Assembly: GCF_900186835.1 (NCBI RefSeq)
Contig: NZ_LT906448.1
Location: 1,409,501 to 1,473,500, forward strand
Source of the DNA: Pasteurella dagmatis
GTDB taxonomy: Bacteria > Pseudomonadota > Gammaproteobacteria > Enterobacterales > Pasteurellaceae
Direction of reading: 5' to 3'
DNA length: 64,000 nucleotides
Part shown: in pieces, positions 57,009 through 64,000 of the stretch
How the letters are laid out: each line of letters opens with the position of its first letter
Position numbering within the stretch: the first letter of the stretch is position 1
The notes under the pieces: model-generated
Told to the model about the DNA's origin: nothing
Databases searched by the model: none
Seen by the model: only the letters and a program-made list of their open reading frames with translations
Made by a program: the position numbers and the translations under genes

Positions 57009-58766
57009 TCAAGATACATTTTTTCTTAATTGATATAGCAGGACTATTTTTATCAGCTTCTGGATACCAATAACGAGAAACACAATAGGATAAAAGAATA
57101 ATAAAGGCTGCGTACTGAAAAAACTCACTCCCCACATCAATAACACACTCACGGCAATCAACTCGAATACACTGCCTTTATCTTCATAATCCATAAACCA
57201 ATTAACAATTTGCACAGGAAGCAAGAAAAACCAAATAAGTAATCCTCTTATCGCATACATTAAACGCCATAACATATTTTGCTGTATCAGCTTACTAGAT
57301 AAGATATCTTTCATCGTGAGCAGTTGGGCAAAATACGCTCTGGCATATTTCTCTAAAAAGAAATTAAAATTAATCCAGAAAATCGCCAATTCTAGTGCAT
57401 AGTTAGTCATCTCAATAAACATAAAATACATAAAACAAGTCATAAAAATATACACAAAGAGACTCTCTCTCAGTATTCGAGTTGCTAAACTGCTCCAGGA
57501 TAACAACAGAAGTAAAAAATACACAGCATCAAAATAAGCTGGTATTGCTACCAAATGACGTATCAAAATTAATACAATAGGCAGGCAGAGACCGAAAAGA
57601 AAGGCAAGATAACGATTTAACCACATTGTAAAAGGCGATAACAGCCGATAAAAAGCCATCAAGAGTAAGGTACTGATAAACAAAAAGCCTAAAATGAAAA
57701 CACTAGCAGAAATTAACCCATCAGTGAAATCTGCTTCCGCATAATAAATCATTATGATCAAGCCAATAATCAACTCACCACGAAACATTAAACGCAATAG
57801 AATTGCCCAATCGTATAAGCGCTTTATCCCCTTATGTTGCCTCTCAAAAAATTTTCGTTGTGGTTCAGGTAACTCATAAAATAGAAAAGGCGCAATCAGA
57901 AAGGCGTAAAGCACATTGAAGATGAAATTTGTGCCTTGATTTAAACGCGCGAGGAATGTGCTAAAAATAGGATATTCAAAAAATCGTGTCGGTTGAGGAG
58001 AATGAAGATCAGCTAAGAGAATATATTTATTTAGGTCTTCAATATCATCATAATTAAGTCTAAATTGGATTTGATAATCATTGTGCCAGTTAAAATAAGA
58101 AGACCATTGTGCCCACAACATTGGATTGTCTATATTATTCTCTCGTAAAAAACTTAAAAATGACCAAGAAACATCTTCACTCTCTTCAATCGGTAATTTA
58201 GTGAGTAGATTCTGTATTTCTCTCCATTTCTCAATCAGTAAAATATCACCGCCCTGCTTGAACCAACGTTCAATGATTTCAATCAGTTGAGAAGCACTGA
58301 TATGCTCATAAAAGAGTTCCGATGTATCCATTACAGCATTAATGCTGGATGCTTCGGCTGGATTATTTTGTTCAGTGGTACAATCTGGAGTTGAACCTGC
58401 ATCCTGTTTATTTATATTAGAGAGAAATTCAGATTTATTGAACCAAGCAGAATACACATCATCAAAACGAAATTCGTTTTCAAATAACTGTGCTGTATTT
58501 TGCTCTTCTACAAATTCACAACCTGCATTTTTTTCATTTTCGCGAATATCTATATCGTCATCGAGCCAATTATTTTTATCCTGAGAATCATGTTGGCTTG
58601 CAAAATAAGGCGCCATCATCAAGGCATCATCGAAAGCCTCTCGCAAGCGTTGATAGGCCTCAGGGTCGTCATCTGGACGTGTGATTTTTAGTTTCTTTGC
58701 ATAAGCACGCCGAATTTCCCTCTCGTCATAAGTCGGCTCGATCCCTAAAATAGTCCAACAGCTCAT
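57009..58766 (-). CDS. J-like domain membrane protein, probable HscC partner (DjlB/DjlC type)
   Basis: The 585-residue protein begins with a J-like domain (CWTILGIEPTYDEREIRRAYAKKLK then TRPDDDPEAYQRLREAFDDAL), followed by an acidic linker and, from about residue 270, many hydrophobic membrane segments. The loop that normally reads HPD reads RPD here. E. coli HscC works with the J-like membrane proteins DjlB and DjlC, and this gene lies 18 bases downstream of hscC, so it is very likely the HscC co-chaperone. Two starts are possible (GTG 58769, ATG 58766) after GGGAG; ATG is preferred. Confidence 0.8.
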   Translation of the reverse strand: MSCWTILGIEPTYDEREIRRAYAKKLKITRPDDDPEAYQRLREAFDDALMMAPYFASQHDSQDKNNWLDDDIDIRENEKNAGCEFVEEQNTAQLFENEFRFDDVYSAWFNKSEFLSNINKQDAGSTPDCTTEQNNPAEASSINAVMDTSELFYEHISASQLIEIIERWFKQGGDILLIEKWREIQNLLTKLPIEESEDVSWSFLSFLRENNIDNPMLWAQWSSYFNWHNDYQIQFRLNYDDIEDLNKYILLADLHSPQPTRFFEYPIFSTFLARLNQGTNFIFNVLYAFLIAPFLFYELPEPQRKFFERQHKGIKRLYDWAILLRLMFRGELIIGLIIMIYYAEADFTDGLISASVFILGFLFISTLLLMAFYRLLSPFTMWLNRYLAFLFGLCLPIVLILIRHLVAIPAYFDAVYFLLLLLSWSSLATRILRESLFVYIFMTCFMYFMFIEMTNYALELAIFWINFNFFLEKYARAYFAQLLTMKDILSSKLIQQNMLWRLMYAIRGLLIWFFLLPVQIVNWFMDYEDKGSVFELIAVSVLLMWGVSFFSTQPLLFFYPIVFLVIGIQKLIKIVLLYQLRKNVS

Positions 58767-58784
58767 CACTTATTCTCCCGCTAT

Positions 58785-60494
58785 TTATAGCAACCAACCA
58801 CTATCATAGCGAGATAGAAAATCACCAAAATGTTTTCGTGCTCGTCGTATTTGCGTGTCATCTTGTGAATCCAAAGCACACAAGAAATAGCCCATCTGTT
58901 CACTAATCATTTGTCGATTATCGCCTAAATATTCACTATATAAACGTTTCGCTTTTTCCAGTAAATAAATATTTTGCTCTTGCTCACGTGGATGCACTTT
59001 AAGTGCGGTCAATTTTTGGCGAGATTCTACAATTTGAGCATCTGTCAAATTTTGTGCATTTTGTTGGAAAATATTGGAGACTTGTAAATTGATTTCTTGG
59101 TTGCTTATATCCACTTCCAATAGCCCATTGGAGTCATAGCTAAAACGTACATCAATCGCAATCTCTCCCGCAGGTTTCGGAGGAATTCGGATGCACATCT
59201 CACCTAAACGCAAATTCTCTTTAGCTAATGGGGACTCACCTTGTAAAACTTCAAATAAAATTTGGGTTTGGTTATCAGTCACTGTACTAAAGGTTTGCAC
59301 ACGAGAAACTGGCACAGGCATATTACGTTCAATAATCGGTGCGAATTGCCCCTCAATACGTCTACCGTCTGCCAAATAACGTACAATATTGGTGCCTAAA
59401 GAAAACGGCATTACATCTGTTAATACAATCTCTTCAACACAATGATGACGAGCAATTAAGGCGGCTTGTACTGCAGCGCCTCTTGCAATCGCCTCATCAG
59501 GGTTAATACTAGCTTGAGGAATACGTTGGAAAAGTTGCCCCAACATATTACGAATCATCGGCATGCGTGTTGCACCACCAACTAAAATCACTCCCTCGAT
59601 TTGATTAGGTTTCAATCTTGCATCACGCAAAGCTCGTTCCAAAGGCTGACGAAGTCGGAATAATAAGGATTGAGAGGCTTGTTGAAATTCATTTAACGTG
59701 ACTTTAGCTTGATGTTGCTCACCATCGAGTGTCAAACAAATATCCACATGTTTAGATTGACTTAGCACCCGTTTGGCATTCTCAAAAATCTGCCAGTATT
59801 CATTGCTCTCTTGAATTTTGTAGTACTCTTTCTCATTTAAAGTTGTACAATTTTTTAAAAAACAATGGGATAGCACTTGAACAAAATCTTCACCGCCTAA
59901 ATGATTATCCCCTGCACTAGCAGAAACTTGAACGACACCATCAAAATAATCCAAAATCGACACATCAAATGTGCCACCACCAAGATCATAAATTAAGAAA
60001 CGAGTATCATCAGGCTTTTCTTGTAAATTATAAGCAAGCCCTGCTGCTGTGGGTTCATTTAGTAAACGTAGAACATTTAAGCCTGCCATTTGTGCAGCTG
60101 CTTTTGTCGCTTGACGTTGAATAGCATTAAAATAAGCGGGAACAGTAATCACCACATCTTCAACGGGTTCCCCTAAAAAAACTTCAGCATCTTCCTTCAG
60201 ACTTTTCAGAATAATTGCGGATAATTCTTCTGCTCGAAAACTTCGTTTTCCAAGCTTGAAAATTTTATCGGTGCCCATAAAACGTTTAAATGCAACAGCA
60301 CTTAAATGTGGTTGAGTAGCTAATCGCTCACGAGCAGAAAGCCCAACAAGTAAACGGTCATCATCACTTACACTGATGACTGATGGCGTTAAATAATGTC
60401 CCAACTTATTCGGAATTAATCTTGTTTCACCATCAACAAATTGTGCAATGAGGCTGTTTGTAGTACCTAAATCAATACCAATTTGCAATGCCAT
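58785..60494 (-). CDS. hscC: Hsp70 family chaperone HscC
   Basis: The 569-residue protein has the Hsp70 ATPase motifs IGIDLGTTNSLIAQF, VVITVPAYFNAIQRQA, LLNEPTAAGLAYNL, IYDLGGGTFDVSILD and ILVGGATRMPMIRNML, and a substrate domain (RIEGQFAPIIERNMPVPVS, RFSYDSNGLLEVDI) shorter than that of DnaK. It matches E. coli HscC (556 aa), a specialised chaperone that interacts with RpoD and J-like membrane partners. The operon continues with the J-like gene and the methyltransferase. Its promoter is not evident; a terminator stands 37 bases upstream. Internal uptake signal at 59001-59009. Confidence 0.93.
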   Translation of the reverse strand: MALQIGIDLGTTNSLIAQFVDGETRLIPNKLGHYLTPSVISVSDDDRLLVGLSARERLATQPHLSAVAFKRFMGTDKIFKLGKRSFRAEELSAIILKSLKEDAEVFLGEPVEDVVITVPAYFNAIQRQATKAAAQMAGLNVLRLLNEPTAAGLAYNLQEKPDDTRFLIYDLGGGTFDVSILDYFDGVVQVSASAGDNHLGGEDFVQVLSHCFLKNCTTLNEKEYYKIQESNEYWQIFENAKRVLSQSKHVDICLTLDGEQHQAKVTLNEFQQASQSLLFRLRQPLERALRDARLKPNQIEGVILVGGATRMPMIRNMLGQLFQRIPQASINPDEAIARGAAVQAALIARHHCVEEIVLTDVMPFSLGTNIVRYLADGRRIEGQFAPIIERNMPVPVSRVQTFSTVTDNQTQILFEVLQGESPLAKENLRLGEMCIRIPPKPAGEIAIDVRFSYDSNGLLEVDISNQEINLQVSNIFQQNAQNLTDAQIVESRQKLTALKVHPREQEQNIYLLEKAKRLYSEYLGDNRQMISEQMGYFLCALDSQDDTQIRRARKHFGDFLSRYDSGWLL

Positions 60495-60530
60495 TTAAAC
60501 TGTCCTATCTACGAAAAAGCGTCACATAAT

Positions 60531-60562
60531 AAAAAAGGCTTGGAACTTAAACGCCAAGCCTT
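60531..60562 (-). terminator. Terminator after yfgM
   Basis: AAGGCTTGG (60535-60543) and CCAAGCCTT (60554-60562) form a 9-bp stem with a 10-base loop. The minus strand ends in TTTTTT. It separates the rodZ-ispG-hisS-yfgM group from hscC. Confidence 0.88.
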
Positions 60563-60573
60563 ATTAAATATAA

Positions 60574-61188
60574 TTATAAATTATTTAACCGCACTTTCAA
60601 CCATTGAGCCTCTAACGGAGAGGCTTTTTCTTGGGCTTTTTCATAGTTTGTTTTCGCAGAAACAATATCACCTTTTGCGAGGGAAATATCACCCATTAGA
60701 AGATACTTTTTGCTATCCCAAACATCTGACTTCACTTTATTTAAGCTATCTAATGCACCATTATAATCATGCTGCTGGTATTGAACTGATGCTAAACGTA
60801 ATGATGCAATTGAAGCTAAAATATCATCTGGCGCATCTGTAACTGCTTGTTTTAAAGTTTTTTCCGCTAATGCATAGAATTGTTGTTCAACTTCAACTTT
60901 CGCTTTATTTAATAACGCCAAAGTTGAATAAACATTCTTACCGCTTTCTTGTACAAACTGCTCAATGTCTTTATTACGTTCAGTCAAATCTGTAGTATTG
61001 CGGTAAATTAAATACTCATAAGCTGCAGAAGTTTGCTGAGTTTTTGTAATTTGGTAACTTTTCCAATAATTCCAACCCAAAATTGCAGCAAAAGCTAAAA
61101 TCACAGAAGCAATTACTGTTTTGTGATTTTCACTCCACCACGCTTTCAGCTGATTCAACTCTTGTTCTTCTTCAATTGTATAAGCCAT
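60574..61188 (-). CDS. yfgM: YfgM, membrane-anchored TPR-like protein
   Basis: The 204-residue protein has the family opening YTIEEEQELNQLKAWWSENHKTVIASVILAFAAILGWNYW (cytoplasmic tail and one helix) and a periplasmic TPR domain (SIASLRLASVQYQQHDYNGALDSLNKV). In E. coli YfgM works with PpiD at the Sec translocon. It lies 18 bases after hisS, as in E. coli, but bamB and der do not follow. An uptake signal overlaps the 3' end (60588-60596). Confidence 0.93.
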   Translation of the reverse strand: MAYTIEEEQELNQLKAWWSENHKTVIASVILAFAAILGWNYWKSYQITKTQQTSAAYEYLIYRNTTDLTERNKDIEQFVQESGKNVYSTLALLNKAKVEVEQQFYALAEKTLKQAVTDAPDDILASIASLRLASVQYQQHDYNGALDSLNKVKSDVWDSKKYLLMGDISLAKGDIVSAKTNYEKAQEKASPLEAQWLKVRLNNL

Positions 61189-61205
61189 TTTAGATCCTTA
61201 TTCGA

Positions 61206-62477
61206 TTACAAATTATTCTTAATGTATGCAACAATTTCACTTAATGCAATAGTTTGCTGTTCGGCTCCGTTCAGTAAGTGTTTCACTACAACTTGCTGAT
61301 TTTGAACCTCGCTTTCTCCAATAACTAGTGCAAGTGTTGCTCCACTTTTATCCGCACGCTTAAATTGTTTTTTAAAATTACCACCACTGCAATGAGTCAT
61401 CACACGTAAGTGAGATAATTCAGAACGCAGTGTTTCAGCTAATCGAAATGCCGCCAAAGTTGTACCTTCACCTTGGTAAACAACATAAATATCTACCGCA
61501 CTTGGCAGTAAAATGTCTTTATTCACCTCTTGCACTAACAACACTAAACGCTCTAAGCCCATTGCGAAACCAACACCGGTAGTTGAGTGTCCACCAAGTT
61601 GTTCTACTAAGCCATCATAACGACCACCACCGCAAACAGTACCTTGTGCACCTAATGCTGAAGTAACCCATTCAAATACGGTTTTATTGTAATAATCTAA
61701 ACCACGCACTAATTTTGGGTTCACTTCGTATTGAATACCAATCGCATCGAGCAATGAACAAAGTTGTGCAAAATGCTCACGGCTGTCATCATCTAAATAA
61801 TCTAATAATTTTGGTGCTTCATTTAGTACTTCTTGTAATGCTTGGTTTTTGGTATCCAAAATACGTAAAGGATTCTTCTCTAAACGTTCTTTTTCTTCGT
61901 CACTTAGTAAATCAACGTGCTGTTGTAAGAATTCTACTAATGCTGAGCGATAATTTTTACGTGCTTCTAAGGAACCGATTGAGTTAAGTTGTAAGGTCAC
62001 GTGTTCAAAAATACCCAACTCTTTCCATAAACGAGCAGTCAATATAATTAATTCTGCATCGATTTCTGGATTAGGAATACCAAACACTTCAACACCTGCT
62101 TGGTGAAATTGACGATATCGACCTTTTTGTGGACGTTCGTGACGGAACATTGGCCCCATATACCATAAACGTTGTTCTTGGTTATAAATCCAACCATGTT
62201 CAATTGCCGCACGCACACACCCAGCAGTGCCTTCAGGGCGTAAAGTTAATTGCTCATCATTATCCCAAAATGTGTACATTTCTTTTGATACAACATCCGT
62301 GACCTCACCGATTGCACGTGCAAATAACGGTGTACTTTCCACTATTGGCATACGGACTTCAGAATAACCATAATTTTGTAAAACTGACCGCACTTTGCCT
62401 TCCACCCATTGCCACAATGGGCTTTCAGTTGGGGAACAATCATTCATACCACGAATTGCTTGAATTGTTTTTGCCAC
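61206..62477 (-). CDS. hisS: Histidyl-tRNA synthetase
   Basis: The 423-residue class II synthetase shows motif 2 ([20 protein letters not shown]), the histidine signature [16 protein letters not shown] near residue 258, [23 protein letters not shown] (motif 3) and a C-terminal anticodon-binding domain. Length matches E. coli HisS (424). It is in the conserved rodZ-ispG-hisS-yfgM order. Two uptake signals lie inside (61495-61503 and 62387-62395). Confidence 0.98.
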   Translation of the reverse strand: MAKTIQAIRGMNDCSPTESPLWQWVEGKVRSVLQNYGYSEVRMPIVESTPLFARAIGEVTDVVSKEMYTFWDNDEQLTLRPEGTAGCVRAAIEHGWIYNQEQRLWYMGPMFRHERPQKGRYRQFHQAGVEVFGIPNPEIDAELIILTARLWKELGIFEHVTLQLNSIGSLEARKNYRSALVEFLQQHVDLLSDEEKERLEKNPLRILDTKNQALQEVLNEAPKLLDYLDDDSREHFAQLCSLLDAIGIQYEVNPKLVRGLDYYNKTVFEWVTSALGAQGTVCGGGRYDGLVEQLGGHSTTGVGFAMGLERLVLLVQEVNKDILLPSAVDIYVVYQGEGTTLAAFRLAETLRSELSHLRVMTHCSGGNFKKQFKRADKSGATLALVIGESEVQNQQVVVKHLLNGAEQQTIALSEIVAYIKNNL

Positions 62478-62507
62478 AATAATGTCCTACTTCTTTTCTC
62501 TTATATT

Positions 62508-63611
62508 TTAAATAATTCTATTTTTGGGATCCTGTGCAGCAACACGCGCACGGATTTTTGCTTCTAGTTGATTAATTAAATCATCGTTATCGAAGCGTTC
62601 TTTTTGGCGTTCGCCATCTAAATAATAGCCACTTTTTTTGTTGCCGCCGGTCACCCCTAAATCAGACACAAGGGCCTCACCCGGTCCATTTACCACACAA
62701 CCGATAATAGACACATCCATTGGTGTAATAATGTCTTCAAGACGTTGTTCAAGTGCATTTACTGTGCCAATCACATCAAATTCTTGGCGTGAACAAGTTG
62801 GACAAGCAATAAAATTAATTCCACGTGAACGAATACGTAATGATTTTAAAATATCAAAACCTACTTTAATTTCTTCTACAGGATCCGCAGCTAAAGACAC
62901 ACGTAATGTATCACCAATACCTTCTGCTAAAAGCATGCCTAAACCGACCGCACTTTTCACCGCACCTGCACGCGCACCACCTGCTTCAGTGATACCTAAA
63001 TGCAATGGCTGTGAGATTGCTTTCGCTAACAAACGGTAAGATTCAACAGCTAAGAATACATCCGATGCTTTCACGCTCACTTTAAATTGATCGAAGTTCA
63101 AACGATCTAAAATTTCCACGTGACGCAATGCTGACTCTAATAATGCTTCTGGGGTTGGCTCGCCATATTTCTCTTGCAGATCTTTTTCTAAAGATCCTGC
63201 ATTAACCCCAATACGAATTGGAATATTGTTATCACGCGCACAATCTACCACAGCACGAATACGATCTTCACGACCTATATTACCAGGGTTAATACGCAAG
63301 CAATCAACACCGTATTCCGCTACTTTTAATGCGATACGATAATCAAAATGAATATCTGCCACTAATGGTACATTCACTTGTTGCTTAATTAGTTTGAACG
63401 CTTCTGCCGCATCCATTGTCGGTACAGAAACACGAACAATATCTGCACCAACACGCTCAAGTGCTTTAATTTGAGCGACTGTAGCGTCCACATCAGTCGT
63501 TCTGGTGTTTGTCATTGATTGCACTGCAATTGGTGCATCACCACCCACTGGCACATTGCCAACGTAGATTTTTTTTGATTCTCTACGTTTAATATTTGGT
63601 TTTGCTAACAT
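62508..63611 (-). CDS. ispG: 4-hydroxy-3-methylbut-2-enyl diphosphate synthase (IspG/GcpE)
   Basis: Penultimate enzyme of the MEP isoprenoid pathway. The 367-residue protein has the TIM-barrel opening [29 protein letters not shown], and the 4Fe-4S cysteines in [13 protein letters not shown] and [11 protein letters not shown]. The cluster makes it oxygen-sensitive. Length matches E. coli IspG (372). It lies 27 bases after rodZ and 30 before hisS. Internal uptake signal at 62947-62955. Confidence 0.98.
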   Translation of the reverse strand: MLAKPNIKRRESKKIYVGNVPVGGDAPIAVQSMTNTRTTDVDATVAQIKALERVGADIVRVSVPTMDAAEAFKLIKQQVNVPLVADIHFDYRIALKVAEYGVDCLRINPGNIGREDRIRAVVDCARDNNIPIRIGVNAGSLEKDLQEKYGEPTPEALLESALRHVEILDRLNFDQFKVSVKASDVFLAVESYRLLAKAISQPLHLGITEAGGARAGAVKSAVGLGMLLAEGIGDTLRVSLAADPVEEIKVGFDILKSLRIRSRGINFIACPTCSRQEFDVIGTVNALEQRLEDIITPMDVSIIGCVVNGPGEALVSDLGVTGGNKKSGYYLDGERQKERFDNDDLINQLEAKIRARVAAQDPKNRII

Positions 63612-63638
63612 CTTAGTTTGCTACCTTTATTTGCCACA

Positions 63639-64000
63639 TTATTGTGGTAACTTAAATCTTGCTACGCGACCATCCACTTTTAATGGATAAGCTTCGCCTT
63701 TATAAGTGATGTTTACATTGCTTGGCGCACCCACGATTAACGAGTACGGACCACCTTCGTTAAAGCTTAATACATCACCTTGTTTATATTCTTTTTGTGC
63801 TAAAACACGACCATTTTTATTCTTCACGCTGATCCAACAAGTACCTGTCACTTCAATATATAGCTCATCATTTGTGACTGCTGCGACAGGTTGGTTTTCG
63901 GCTAAAACTGTCGTATTTTGTGAATCATCTAATTTCGCCATTTCTGCTTTTAATACATCAGCAGAAGTAACTGGCTGTTCATCTTGTGGATTAATCACCA
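63639..64000 (-). CDS. rodZ: RodZ, C-terminal part (cut by window end)
   Basis: Only the last 120 codons are present. They contain part of the periplasmic linker and the C-terminal DUF4115 domain (YIEVTGTCWISVKNKNGRVLAQKEYKQGD, LIVGAPSNVNITYKG). RodZ links MreB to cell-shape control; its helix-turn-helix and membrane segment lie beyond the window. The frame is open to the edge, and the apparent start at 63998 is an internal GTG. Position just upstream of ispG is the conserved one. Confidence 0.9.
   Translation of the reverse strand, partial: VINPQDEQPVTSADVLKAEMAKLDDSQNTTVLAENQPVAAVTNDELYIEVTGTCWISVKNKNGRVLAQKEYKQGDVLSFNEGGPYSLIVGAPSNVNITYKGEAYPLKVDGRVARFKLPQ

Noticed and set aside
62638-63039. 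133-codon plus-strand ORF
   Set aside because: It is antisense to ispG, whose iron-sulfur motifs are clearly encoded on the other strand.

Overview
The window is ordinary chromosome of a Pasteurellaceae bacterium, almost certainly Haemophilus in the strict sense. The strongest evidence is the 9-base DNA-uptake signal AAGTGCGGT/ACCGCACTT, of which I counted 38 perfect copies by eye (about one per 1.7 kb), together with A+T-rich DNA and proteins that resemble H. influenzae products throughout (SodA, HktE, NrfA, CcmA-I, RsuA, protein E, HI0933). Gene order differs from what I remember of H. influenzae Rd, and there is a trehalose PTS locus and an HscC/J-protein locus. I therefore infer a relative such as H. 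parainfluenzae or H. haemolyticus, but the species is not proven. I see no prophage, insertion sequence, CRISPR array, rRNA or tRNA.

Layout. 0-11 kb: 5' part of tig, kbp (BON-LysM), ypfJ, pepT, a ychE-type membrane protein, gdhA, a periplasmic metallo-beta-lactamase-fold protein, a YafJ-type amidotransferase, and the serine catabolism pair sdaC-sdaA. 11-17 kb: dnaE, with a DUF1287 gene overlapping its end, and the catalase hktE with a long empty AT-rich upstream region. 18-27 kb: a flavoprotein (HI0933/YhiN) downstream of the complete periplasmic nitrite-reduction system nrfABCD, followed by a dedicated haem-attachment set (nrfE, a DsbE-like thioredoxin, nrfF, nrfG). 27-34 kb: a protein E adhesin homologue, purMN, upp-uraA, hda, and a small operon of yaeR plus two uncharacterised exported proteins. 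34-41 kb: the complete ccmABCDEFGHI cytochrome c maturation operon. 41-51 kb: a Kef-type antiporter, an FMN reductase-pirin pair, the trehalose genes treR-treB-treC, bcr and rsuA. 51-64 kb: maeB, sodA, cpdB, an operon of hscC, a J-like membrane protein and a small methyltransferase, then yfgM-hisS-ispG-rodZ (rodZ cut by the window end).

How the parts work together. The ccm operon and nrf genes make and mature the c-type cytochromes that reduce nitrite to ammonium without oxygen. The upstream regions of both share a 7-2-7 NarP/NarL-like palindrome with core AGAGGT and an FNR-like box, which suggests common nitrate/nitrite and anaerobic control. An FNR-like box also overlaps the sodA promoter, in a position expected to repress. 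CRP-like boxes at good promoter distances precede maeB, treB and cpdB, so carbon-source signalling appears to control malate, trehalose and nucleotide use. Several transcription terminators are made from two opposed uptake signals.

I did not find a convincing undescribed multi-gene system. The least explained parts are the two exported proteins at 32749-33654, the hscC operon whose J-like partner has RPD where HPD is expected, and the regulatory DNA upstream of nrfA. All binding-site calls are by-eye matches and have not been statistically scored.
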